Assembly (NCBI GenBank): GCA_025765615.1
Contig: JAIVFJ010000076.1
Span: 62,001-126,000 of the forward strand
Direction: 5' to 3'
DNA length: 64,000 nt
DNA from: Zopfochytrium polystomum
Lineage: Eukaryota > Chytridiomycota > Chytridiomycetes > Chytridiales > Chytridiaceae
Part shown: in pieces, positions 22,706 to 33,310 of the stretch
How the letters are laid out: each line of letters starts with the position of its first letter
Numbering within the stretch: position 1 is the stretch's first letter
Notes under the pieces: model-generated
What the model saw: only the letters and a program-made list of their open reading frames with translations
The model's database searches: none
Told to the model about the DNA's origin: nothing
Made by a program: the position numbers and the translations under genes

Positions 22706-22945
22706 TCGATACCTCGTTCGTATAGGGCGCTTCGCTCTAACAAGAAAAGGGTGTGCTCTGCACTCTAAACAAGACCAATCTGTCTGAGAGCATCGGTTCT
22801 CCATCTACTTTGGCAACAAAGGGCGCTTTGCTCTTAACAAGAGAAGGGCTCACGCTCTAAACAAGCTTTATCGCTCCACGCTGACTCAAGTCTGTTGGTG
22901 CCCTTCTGACACTCCAGGCGCAATCACCAACAACCTCGCCTGCAG
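22706..22945 (+). repeat. Element A internal segment, repeated at 35111-35340
   Basis: From CTCGTTCGTATAGGG to CAATCACCAACA this stretch matches 35111-35340 with scattered substitutions. Runs of GGGCGCTTYGCTCT give it a repetitive texture. Confidence 0.7.
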
Positions 22946-23472
22946 CTCAGCTCATAGTCGTTTTGGACCATTTGTGGCAGCACTTCGAAGCAATGACACC
23001 TGCTTCAACGATCTACAGAATATCATGGATGCGCTTACTGCTGTCTTGATTGCCCTTAAGGCAGATGAAGAGGAAGACCACAGGAACTGCTGCAACAACA
23101 ACAACTGGCGTCAAGTGGGCAACAACCACTGTGACAACCATGACGACCGCAAAGATAGACGCCACTGAAGTGACCACATCCAAGGAGGTCGCAATGACCT
23201 TGAGTGAGCAGAACAAAACAATCGCCAAGGAAGCAACAACAGGAACAATGACAATAGGGGTCGCAACATCCACGACCACCACAACTGCTCTTGCTCCCTG
23301 CGTCGTGGGGTTAGGCCATGCTACTGGTGTGGTTACCACAAGGCATACGTTCACCACACGGAAAGGGACTGTCTTGACCGCTGCAAGCCAGGAGTCACCC
23401 ATAGACTGGAGCCAAAGGCTTCCTCAATCCATCCACGTCTTGGAAGAGATGAAGGCACTGGGTGCGTAATTA
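22946..23472 (+). pseudogene. Decayed gag remnant with zinc-knuckle-like motif
   Basis: One frame reads an Asn/His/Arg-rich stretch leading to CYWCGYHKAYVHHTERDC, a variant CxxC...H...C knuckle of the kind found at the end of retrotransposon Gag proteins. Two TGA stops interrupt that frame (near 23166 and 23206), so it is not functional as read. Confidence 0.45.
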
Positions 23473-23604
23473 TGTATCAATTATTCGTAACAGAGTTTTT
23501 CTCTTTCTCTCCAAGTTGGGAGAAGGACCACCCAAAAACACACATCTCCACCTCATTCACTCCTTCCACTCACTCACGCAGAGTTGACTGTTTACAGTAT
23601 CGAC
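23473..23604 (+). mobile_element. 5'-truncated LTR B fragment
   Basis: It matches the last ~130 bp of LTR B, ending GACTGTTTACA. It is followed at once by GTATCGACCC, the same junction seen (inverted) at 33301-33311. Confidence 0.65.
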
Positions 23605-23700
23605 CCAAGGTAGAACTTGAAGAGCTTCGCAGGTCAAGGTAGAGGGTATGGTGACTCAGAGAACAATAACGGTTTTTGTTTCCTGAAGATTTTCCACGAA
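23605..23700 (-). repeat. Inverted fragment of element A
   Basis: Reverse complement of the A segment ending GGGTCGATAC (compare 22625-22705 and 33225-33310). Confidence 0.6.
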
Positions 23701-23834
23701 CCCAAAGGAGGCTGCAGCCCCCTCCCCTGGGCCGAGTCAACTAAAATGCTATTTCACCTTGGCGGATTCAAAAGAAAGACGCACGCAGAGGTGGATGGGC
23801 GCACGTGCAAGGTGGGTCTGTCTGTCAGCTTCTG

Positions 23835-23865
<31 letters not shown>

Positions 23866-24044
23866 CTCCCCTATTAGACGCGATAACTGGAGCTAAATGA
23901 CACGTCAAGGCGATCACCTGCACGCTCACTCACTCACTCACTCACTCACACACTCGGACACACACACAAATACACACACACACTCTTTCTCTCACTCCGA
24001 CACACACTCACTCTCGCTCTCTCGTTCTTTCTATCCTTCTTTTT

Positions 24045-24280
24045 CTGTCTGTTTGTCAGTGGCTAGGGGCGTAGCCCCAAGCATCAGTCAGGGCGAAACC
24101 CTGACCCAAGCAAGCTGACCTTCATTGGTAACTCTCTACACGGCCTGCCACTGTATGCATTGTGGCCCGCCACACTCTTCAAGTGTCTTTTTTTGGCCTG
24201 CTACACTCTACTTTTTTTTTCCAATTTTTTTTTTTTTTTTTGTTTTTTTGGCAAGGATTGGTTGTAAGTCAACAGGCATC
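24045..24280 (+). repeat. Dispersed repeat, inverted partner of 19382-19600
   Basis: See the partner at 19382-19600. This copy includes GTCAGTGGCTAGGGGC..., a poly-T run and GGATTGGTTGTAAG...GGCATCCCC. Confidence 0.5.
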
Positions 24281-24452
24281 CCCAAGAAACAAATAAAAGT
24301 TCCACTCAACAGCACTTTCCATCGTTCTTCTTTTTGGGGAAAAGAAGGAGATGATCAAAAATAGAAACGGAGAAATCCGGGTGGTCGTTGTTAGTGGCCA
24401 AGAAACCCCTTTCTTGAAGGTTGAGAAAGAAAAAATCAAACAAAAAAAAAAA
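24281..24452 (+). promoter_or_regulatory. 5' flank of the OGDH E1 gene
   Basis: 172 bp between the dispersed repeat and the OGDH start codon, ending in a run of A just before the ATG. No TATA box is clear. Confidence 0.35.
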
Positions 24453-27400
24453 ATGCTCCGCTACTCCACGCGTGCGGCCGCCTCCTCGGCCCGACTTCTC
24501 CCGCGTCGCTATGCTCCGGTGTTAGCTGCCACCGCCACCACCACCGTCGCTACCTCCCCTCTCCCGTCAACCGCCTCTTTCCCGGCGTCGTCGTCTCTTG
24601 GGGCACTGCCGACCTCATCGCTGTCGACGTCGGCGTGGCGCTCCTCCTCGAACTCGGTGTCAACCCCCTCCCAACGTGGCTTTTCCTCGTCCTCGGTCGC
24701 CGCGCAGGCCTCTCCTGCTGGGTCCTTGAACTCTCCTACGGAAACCTTCCTCACAGGAACTTCCTCGACCTACGTGGAGGACACGTACGAGGCGTGGCTC
24801 CGAGATCCCTCCTCTGTGCACGTGTCATGGCAAATCTACTTCAAGAACCTCTCGTCCAAGTCGGCACACCCCCCTTTCATTCCCCCACCAACCATCTCTC
24901 CAACCTCTCTTGGTGCAGACGGCGCTGCCCAGATCGCCGAAGACCTTGTTGACAGCATCGAAGACCATGTCATCCCAGCTTCGGAGATTCTGGACCATAT
25001 GAAAGTGCAGCTAATGGTGCGCGCTTACCAGGTCCGAGGACATCAACTAGCGGACCTTGACCCTCTTGGTATCAACATTCACCCAAGCACTGGTGCTCCC
25101 GAGCTAGACCCTGCTCATTATGGGTTCGGCGAGAAAGACTTCGATCGGAAATTCTACCTTGGTATTCCTTTGTTTCATTGATCATAGCGATGGGGCTCTA
25201 ATTTGCTGTCGAACGCGAAAACAGGTCAAGGCATTTTGCCAGGATTCCTGGCTGATGAGGGCAAGCGTTACTTGACGCTTCGGGAGATCATTGATCGTCT
25301 GAAGAAGACTTACTGTGAGTAGAAACCAGTGTTCCACTAGCATACCTGACGATTCGCGTTTGAAGGCGGCTCCATCGGCATTGAGTATGGTCATATCAAC
25401 GATCGCCTTCAGTGCGACTGGCTTCGCGAGCGGTTCGAAGTTCCCACGCGCTACCGATACACGAAGGAGCAGAAGCTACTGATTCTGGATCGCCTCATGT
25501 GGTCCGACTCGTTTGAACGATTCGTTGCCACGAAGTACCCGAGCGAAAAGCGTTTCGGTCTCGAAGGCTGTGAAAGCTTGATACCTTCCATGAAGGCCTT
25601 GATCGACCGCTCAGTGGAGCTCGGTGTCAACTCTGTCGTTATGGGAATGCCTCATCGCGGTCGATTAAATGTTCTGTCCAATGTTGTGCGCAAGCCCAAC
25701 GAGTCCATTTTCTCCGAGTTTTCTGGGTCGCGCGATGACACTGTGGAGGGCTCTGGTGATGTGAAGTACCACCTTGGAATGGTCAGTATTGTCTCATAAA
25801 CTTCAACTCCTGACCAGCGCCGTGCAGAACTACATGCGTCCAACTCCCAGCGGCAAGATTGTTCACCTTTCACTCGCTGCCAACCCCTCGCACCTGGAAG
25901 CTGTGGACCCCGTGGTTCAGGGCAAGGTTCGCGGTCTGCAGTTCTACCAAGGCGATGAGAAAGATCGCAGCAAAGCGATTGCGGTGTTGCTCCACGGTGA
26001 TGCAGCATTTGCTGGCCAAGGCATCGTCTACGAAACCTTCGGTCTCTCGGAACTTCCTGCCTACACCACTGGAGGCTCGATTCACATTGTCGTGAACAAC
26101 CAAGTTGGTTTCACAACGGATCCGCGCTTCTCCCGTTCCACCCCTTATTGCTCTGATGTCGCAAAAACCGTCTCGGCCCCCATCATCCACGTGAATGGCG
26201 ACGACGTCGAGGCTGTTGTTTACTCAATGGAATTGGCCGCCGAATGGCGTGCCCGCTTCAAGAAGGATGTAGTTGTAGACGTAGTTTGTTACCGTAAGCA
26301 CGGCCACAACGAAATCGATCAACCGGGCTTCACACAACCTCTGATGTACCAGGTACAATAGTGCGCGTTTCCACTCCCCCGCTGACGCGAACCTGACAAA
26401 TCAACAGAGAATCAAAGAAATGAAGCCTGTTGTTGAAAAGTACATCGATTCGCTCCTCGCCGAAGGGTCTGTGACTGGTGAAGAAGTGAAGTCTATGAGA
26501 GATCGTGTTTGGGGCATCCTTGAAGAAAACTACGCCTCCAGCTCCACTTACAAGCCAACCTCCAAGGAGTGGGTGTCCTCCGCTTGGAGTGGTAAGCTCA
26601 TTTTCATCATCAGCGAATGGCTAATTCCAATTCAGGTTTCAAGTCTCCCGCGCAGCTTGCTGATGAAACCGTTGCGTCGAAAGGAACTGGTGTAGAGTAC
26701 GAGCTGCTCAGGCATCTGGGTATAGCCGCTGCGTCCTACCCACAAGGCTTCACTGTTCACCCAAACCTGGCCAAAATTCTGAAGGCTCGCGAGAAGAGCA
26801 TCAAGGATGGAGACGGTATCGACTGGGCAACAGCCGAATCTATGGCTTTTGGTTCCCTCCTCGCCGAGAACACTCATGTCCGCCTGTCTGGGCAAGACGT
26901 TGAGCGTGGTACTTTCTCACAGCGTCACGCCGTACTTCACGACCAAAAGAACGAGGGCCAGTACGTCCCGCTGAACAATATTGTCGTTGCTGGCCTCGTC
27001 AGTGGCCAAAACACCTTCTCTGTCAGCAACTCAAACTTATCTGAGTATGGAACCCTTGGCTTTGAGCTCGGGTACTCGATGGTGAACCCGAACCAGCTGG
27101 TTATGTGGGAAGCTCAGTTTGGAGACTTCGCCAACGGCGCTCAGATCATTATTGATCAGTTCATTACGCCTGGAGAGCAGAAATGGCTGCAAGTAAGTTA
27201 TTCTGGAAGTGATCCTCTTCAGACCACTTGCTCATCTAAAGTCGTAGCGCAACGGATTGACGATGCTGCTTCCTCACGGCTACGATGGACAAGGACCTGA
27301 ACACTCCTCCGCTAGGATTGAACGATTCCTGCAGCTTTGCGATGAAGACCCTTACCGAATGCCTGACATTAACTCTCTTGGCCGAGGTTCCTATGCTCGG

Positions 27401-28492
27401 CAGCACCAGGACTGCAACGTTCAGGTGGCCTATCCTACAGTCCCGTCAAACTACTTCCACCTCCTCCGCCGTCAAGTCCACCGTGAGTTCAGAAAGCCCC
27501 TCATCGTCTTCACGTCCAAGGCGCTCCTCCGCCATCCAATGGCAAAGTCGACTCTTCTTGAAATGGGTCCAGAAACTCGTTTCCAACGCGTCATCCCGGA
27601 AGTCCTTCACCCGAACCCTCTTGCCGATTTTGAGCCGGTTCCGCCGGGCCCGGAAGGAAAGATTGTCTGGTCTGGCAATAACGTGGAGCCGCGTCTTCCA
27701 TACGGGTTGATTCAGGACCCTGCTCATCCTGCGATAATTCCGGACGGTACAAGCTTGCCTGCCTCCGCCACTGCCTCCTCTGGCTTCACCCTTTTGCCTC
27801 CAAACGAGATCAAGACGCTGATTTTCTGTTCCGGCCAAGTGTACTACCTGCTCAACCGCGCCCGCGCGTTGAATAACTTGCGTCACGTTGCCATCGTTCG
27901 ATTGGAACAACTTAACCCGTTCCCGTTCTGGGAAGTTAAAACGATTATTGACTTCTACGGCAAGGATGGCGGTGCGCTTGAGGACGTCGTTTATACGCAG
28001 GAGGAGCCGTTCAATGCTGGGTCATGGTCGTTTGCCGAGCCAAGGCTCTCCACGGCGATGAAGGCGACCGACTGGATCAAATCGTCTGGCGTACGTGTTT
28101 TTTACAAATCTTGAGAGATTTTTCTAACAGCGAGCTGGTTCATTACAGGGGCAAAAATGGGTAGAAAAGTTGGCCCGTCAGTTCACGCCCGGCGGCCTTG
28201 CAAATGGAAGACCCAACAGTTACACCGGCGCTCAAATCTCTCGATCCATCCGCGGTGGCGCCTTTATTCGTTACGCCGGTCGTGACATTTCTGCTGTAAG
28301 TGTTCTTGCCAGTCGCACTCAAGTCCTTTGTTTGAGGCTAAGTCTATTGTGCATCCCATGATTCAGGCTCCGGCGACTGGTCTGAAGAAGGTCCACCTTT
28401 GGGAGGAGCAGATGCTCGTTTCTGAGGCTCTGCTCGGTGGAGAATTGCGGAAACCATCTTCGATGGAGAACGGGGTTCCAAAGTTCTTTTAA
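24453..28492 (+). CDS. KGD1: 2-oxoglutarate dehydrogenase E1 component
   Basis: Nine exons (24453-25161, 25225-25314, 25366-25781, 25828-26352, 26408-26591, 26636-27192, 27248-28090, 28149-28295, 28367-28492) sum to 3,597 nt (1,198 aa). The N-terminus ([20 protein letters not shown]) and the Ser/Thr-rich stretch after it fit a mitochondrial presequence. Family hallmarks: [120 protein letters not shown], and the C-terminal [12 protein letters not shown]. It is the thiamine-dependent rate-limiting subunit of the TCA-cycle 2-oxoglutarate dehydrogenase complex. E2 and E3 are not in this window. All introns are 43-71 nt. Confidence 0.96.
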
Positions 28493-29101
28493 CATCTGAC
28501 AGAGGTTAGAAGCAGGGACGGGGGATGAAGAAGGGGTTATTCCGCTTCCCGTTTGAGCAATTTCTGTGCTTCCGTCAGTTTGGCTTTTTTTTTCAAGAGT
28601 CACACTACTTTCTTTTCGCATCGATTTTCCTGTTGCTCTCCGATTATTTTCGCTATCCCGTTTTCTACTTTTTATTTTTTTTGAAGCTAGCCCAAGTCTT
28701 CTTCGCGCTTTCTCTCTGGTGGACCTGCAAGATGCTGGCGAGAAACCCCCTCGGTTTGTGGGAAAACGAAGATGAGTGTCACAGAACGAAACATTTTCGC
28801 CGAAGACTAGCAGCAAGACTGGGAGGAGGAGGCCCTCATGTTCACTGTAAATCATCACACCAAAACGCCAACAGCAGCTTATGTGAGGAATGGGAGAAAG
28901 GCAAGGGAGAAGAGACAAAGGAATCTGAAACAGAACTATGAGCTCGGCGCTGCCGGAAGCGCCGCCGCTTTCTCCTTGCCTCCCATGCTGGGGGAACGGT
29001 ACGTTAGAAGACGAACAGAACATAGGAAGAAGGGAAAAAAAAATCAAGGGATTGAAAGAAAACACACAGCGCCCCCCTCTCTCTCCCTCTGCAAACACTT
29101 A
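28493..29101. other. Convergent intergenic region (OGDH / MPC1 3' ends)
   Basis: 609 bp between two convergent stop codons. T-rich and then GA-rich. No supported gene. Confidence 0.5.
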
Positions 29102-30017
29102 CTAGTGCCAGTTCACGAACCGCCCCATCTGCACAAGCTGGCATGTCTCGTTCGCGGCGTGGCACGCAAAGAGGAGCATATTCCGCGGCTGCACGTCCCA
29201 CGCAAACTTCATGAACAGGGCCGAGTACATGATCAGGACTACAAGAGCAGAAAAAATTTACAAAGGAAAGCGGGTTAACGGATCCAGACCGGGACAAAGC
29301 GAATCGCCAAAACGTAGAGTTTCACCCGCCCCGCCCTCCCCTGTTGTTTGGATTCAAATTGATATTTACCTCCGGTCATGTTACCACTAATGTATTCCGG
29401 GCTCTTTTTCGTGTCCGCGAGAGCTGCGATTGGAAGACCCCAGTTTGCGACTGGCGATTTGACGGGGGGAGGTGGGGGACAACAAGGAACGCGGAACAGG
29501 GCGGCCGTCAGAAACAAAGAGTCTCCCACCAACCTCGCCCCCGATCCGCGCGCGCCGATCTGCGAAGCTTACCAGGGCCCCAGAAGTGCTGCGGGTGGAA
29601 AGTGAAGCCAGGGGGGGGGGGGGTCGGCACGTCAATCGTTTGATCGATCGGATCGATCGTGGTGCGGATTGCGGAGGGGGGAGGAAGAGGGGTTGTTTCA
29701 GCGATCAAGGGGCGGATCAGCAAAGACCGACGGAACGGAGGATATCATGACAGGAAGACGCGAGGGTTTACCGTGCTGTGTGAGCGGGGAAAACGAACAA
29801 GAAGGAAGAAGAGGAGGGTTGTGCGGGTTAGCGAAACAGAGGGTTTCGGGCTGAGAGGATCAGACTCGCATCACGAGCGATCTGGCGATTGCGGAGACGA
29901 CCGCCCCCTCCCTGGGGGGAGGCTCAAACGCTCTCCACCCTACCTCATCAGGTAAGAGCGGAACTCCTTGGACTTGAGGTAATTGAATGCGGCGCGGCTG
30001 GAGAACGACTGAGCCAT
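29102..30017 (-). CDS. MPC1: Mitochondrial pyruvate carrier subunit MPC1
   Basis: Exons 29944-30017, 29772-29775, 29573-29588, 29370-29450 and 29102-29238 sum to 312 nt (103 aa, the usual MPC1 size). The product has the family signatures [43 protein letters not shown] and [19 protein letters not shown]. It pairs with MPC2 to import pyruvate across the inner mitochondrial membrane. Exon 2 is only 4 nt (between a CACACAG acceptor and a GTAAAC donor), and it supplies the Ser-Thr needed to join YLM to HFWGP in frame. Exon 3 is 16 nt. Without the 4-nt exon the reading frame breaks. The gene is convergent with OGDH E1. Confidence 0.93.
29772..29775 (-). other. MPC1: 4-nt microexon of MPC1
   Basis: The exon reads CACG. 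It is preceded by a pyrimidine-rich tract ending CACACAG and followed by GTAAAC. It completes AG+C and adds ACG, giving Ser-Thr of the conserved MPC1 motif. Confidence 0.8.
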
Positions 30018-30724
30018 GATTGAGAGGATCGCGGGGGGGCAATGATGGGGTTGTGGTTGGGGGACGAGCGTGGGCGGACCGACTGAGGTGGAGCGGTGGA
30101 GTGGGCGGCGGTTGAATGTGCGTGGAAATCCGAACAAAAGAAGAGGTCTCTCTGTGGGAGGGATGGCGAGGATGATGTTTTTTGGTTTCGTTCCCCCTCC
30201 AATTTTTTTTGTGGTTTTTTATTTATTTTCTTCATTTCTTCCTTTTTGTCTTTTGGGGTTTCTTCGTCCGTTGGCGGTGTGGAAACTGATTTGATGGACA
30301 ATGGACGTTGATCGATCCGTCGTTGTTGTGGCAGTCCACGCAAGCGAGAAGAAAACCCTTTTCCACGGGAATCGATGCGAAGAAAGAAAAAAAAGAAAGA
30401 AAAAAAAAAGAAAGAAAACGAGAACAAACGAAAGAAAAGAAGGGAAAAAAACAGAAAAAAGGGTTTCCGACGGGATGGAGGGGTCGATGGGGCGAAATGA
30501 AGGGTGATAAACGAAGGATGGAAAGTAGAAAGCACAGCGGTGCCTAACGCAGCGTAATCATGTCTCCGGAAAGGTGAAGAAAGCTTGAGTTTGGGAGGCC
30601 GGAAAGAAGGCTGAATGACTGGAGAGAAGGGAAGGAGGTCGACAATGTTGGGTAAGGTCGCCGGGAGGAACTCAACCTTGCACCAGGCATTCCGACGGGC
30701 ACAACTCAATCCATGAACTTACAG
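30018..30724. other. MPC1 upstream region and intergenic DNA
   Basis: G/A-rich and T-rich stretches, including a purine-only run at about 30375-30460. Open frames here are low complexity. No supported gene. Confidence 0.45.
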
Positions 30725-30938
30725 CAATATCCCCAAAGCTTTGGGGAACTGACTTGATTTCAATCTGATTTCAATTCAGAATCAAGTTACAGAGGAGGCC
30801 CAGAGACAGGCAGACAAACAACATCACAGGAGGAAGACAGATAGATCTCTAGCCATTTGCCGCAGACATGATTTCGACTTGAAACCAACTCAAAGTCAAT
30901 TTGAAATCAAGTCGGCTCCCTAAGTTTTAGGGATATTG
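30725..30938. mobile_element. MITE-like inverted-repeat element (214 bp)
   Basis: The left end (CAATATCCCCAAAG...) and the reverse complement of the right end (CAATATCCCTAAAA...) match imperfectly for about 60 bp, including a shared GACTTGATTTCAA segment. No open frame lies between. I could not fix a target-site duplication. Confidence 0.6.
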
Positions 30939-31763
30939 TGGCAATTGCATACTTGTGCTGGCTCTCAACGGTAGGACTGACGTCAACGCACGTGACTGAA
31001 TCCTAGGAATGGAATGGGGGGTGCAGAGATTCTCGAGTATCTCACATTAGGTACTGGTCCAACAGGAATTTGGAAGAGAACTAATTAGGCTTCTTTTGGA
31101 AAGTTATCTCAGATGATCAACTCGTTTTGTCTTTTTTGGTGGATTTTGTATTTTGGAGATGGGAAGACACAGGATGTGGTTGGAGCATTCCACTGAAAAA
31201 TGAGAATGTAAAGGAGCTTATGAGATTCTCGAGGATCTCATGTTAGGTTTTGGCCATAGTTTAGGCTCTCACCAATCTCTTACTTTACTATGCACGACCC
31301 TATCTGAACGAGGGAATTGTTTCCAGTCCTTTCCCATAATTTTTAAAAAAGTTTCCTGCTCCAATTGCGATGTACCTCACTAACTCCGAAAGTGAGAAGA
31401 ACTCCCTTTGTCTCTTGAGTTACAATTAGGGTTTACGTAACTTGAGATCTGTTGGCACTTGAACACACCTTCGTTGCTCAGGTCAAGTATATGTCTCCCA
31501 GTGTCTCCCACCTCTATACTTTGTTCCCCGAGCTCTAGGGGAGCAAGGAGCTTACTACCCTACATCTTCCGGATTCAGGGGAGGCGAGGCATGTGTTCGC
31601 AAGTGGTAGCGTACTGATTTTTCTCTTATTCAGTTTGAGTGGGAGGGGTAAACTCTTCACAGCTGTGCGTAGTTTTCGAACTTGGCTTTTACGTTCCAAG
31701 GAGCACGTTGTTAGGCATCGACGATAAGGCTGGTGAACGCTACCCAGGCTGTTTCATTGGCTG
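30939..31763. other. Intergenic DNA, no gene seen
   Basis: Contains a short direct repeat (GAGATTCTCGAG(T/G)ATCTCA(C/T)...TTAGG near 31028 and 31219) but no credible coding frame. Confidence 0.4.
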
Positions 31764-32463
31764 GTCATGAGGTGACTTGAATGAGCATCTGAAGAGAATA
31801 CGAGATCATCTTGGGTATGGCGGGTTTGCCAGGTTCATGGGCGAGAAGAGCTTTGAGCCGGTTGAGGACATCGCTCTGAGGCTGTTCATGGATTTCCCAG
31901 ATGAATTGCATCGTCCAGGGAATTATCAGATGCTTTTTGCGTGAGAAGCAGAGTGCCGAAGACGAGCAAATTTGATTGCAGGCTGATAGGCGGAAAATTG
32001 CTCTCGCAGATTTGGAAAAGCAGCAGGCTATCTGGGGGACAGAGTTTTCCAACCACCAGAAGGCAGACAGATATGTGTGAGGGTGACGTCTTGTTGATGT
32101 CGGAGAACCTCTGGCTTTGCACACTGCACGACTGAGTAAAGTGGTTTGAAGAACGCTACTGTACCTCAGAGAACGCAATCAAGTTAAGACCAAAACAAAA
32201 AAATTGTTGATAGAAACCTACCTGAAGACGGCGACTCCCTCGGAGGTTGAGGAATGGGTTGGGAATCTGGATAAGTCAACCTTTGTTATCGCAAGCATTT
32301 TTGCTGTGAGCGGAAGGAGTGCGGTCATGTATTGGATCAGCAGCGTTTTGCATTCCTGTCGGAAGTGGTGCAGAAGACCATGCCTCGCACATTCCAGTTT
32401 TCTGATTTGCTCTGAAGGCTGTGTTGAGAGGAAATCTCGGATGCAGATTGTTGGAATTTGCAC
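31764..32463 (-). pseudogene. Possible decayed or spliced gene of unknown function
   Basis: A minus-strand frame opens at the ATG at 32463 (MQIPTICIRDFLSTQPSEQ). It runs to a good GTAGGT donor near 32220. An acceptor follows near 32150. Beyond it one frame reaches a stop at 31765 (ending SYSLQMLIQVTS), while a different frame gives the more protein-like PPDSLLLFQICESNF and DNSLDDAIHLGN. The two frames may mean a frameshift or another intron. The Leu-rich helices suggest a helical-repeat protein; I do not recognise the family. Confidence 0.35.
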
Positions 32464-33310
32464 ACATTGCCTACACCTTTTAAAATCCTTTGACCTGTCT
32501 TCAAGAGTAAAGTTGGGTTAAGATGGCATTCGGACTGGTCCTGATGTTATCTACACTACTCCCGCTCTTTGACACTGTACGAGTGCTTCGAACTGCCAGT
32601 CAGGGCAGACCACATCGGTGTGTGTTATGAATCACCCTCTGGAAACCTCTGGAACTTTCTAGAACATTCCTTCATGGAACCTTGTGGAACCTTCTGGAAC
32701 CTCCTTTGCTTTCCTGACTTGTCTTGTTGTCATTGGTATCATTGGTATCATTGTATTACTAATATGCTCTTTCTGGAACTTTCTTTGAGTCTTGACAAGG
32801 AACACTCTCAAAAGGTATAAAAGGGGGATGGGGAACCTGTCCCATCCCTCAAGTGAATTATTGTTTCCAATACAATCATCACTCCTCTCAGTTCTTTGTC
32901 TTCCTTGCCCTGTCCTGCCATGTTCCTGACAGTGTGCTTCTCTAGCAATTTGATAGGAATGATTGCAGGAACTTGACAGGGAGCCTGACTTACTTCTTTG
33001 CACATATAACTCCATGGAAGTTCTGGCCAAATCAGCGTGGTGCAACAATGATGTCATGCCTGCCTCTTGACTGCTCAAAGTCGAGCTAAAAGGCTATCAC
33101 CAAAGTCTGATTCCTGAGACCACCTGCAGCATAAAAAGGGCGAGCCCCATCAGCTCCTGAGAAGCATTATCTCAGATCCTGATCATGTCTGCCTGCTTTC
33201 TCTCTACCCTCAAGCACAACAAATTTTGGTTCGTGGAAAATCTTCAGGAAACAAAAACCATATTGTTATCTGAGTTACCAAGCTCTTCAAGTTCTGCCTA
33301 GGGTTGATAC
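32452..33310 (+). mobile_element. Element A copy 2
   Basis: Matches 21820-22705 from TGTTGGA to GATAC. It is interrupted by a solo LTR D (32623-32931) and ends at an LTR B insertion. It resumes at 35111. Confidence 0.65.
32623..32931 (+). mobile_element. Solo LTR, family D (copy 2) with 5-bp target-site duplication
   Basis: TGTTATGAATC...TTCCTGACA, flanked by perfect GTGTG direct repeats at 32618-32622 and 32932-32936. It retains GAA/TTC heat-shock-type units near its 5' end and TATAAAAG at 32815. Confidence 0.85.

Noticed and set aside
22680..22706. tRNA T-arm-like word (GGGTCGATACC)
   Set aside because: No matching acceptor, D or anticodon arms could be folded around it. It is part of element A.
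28319..29098. 259-codon minus-strand frame near the OGDH 3' end
   Set aside because: Antisense to the last OGDH exon and its UTR, low complexity, no family features.
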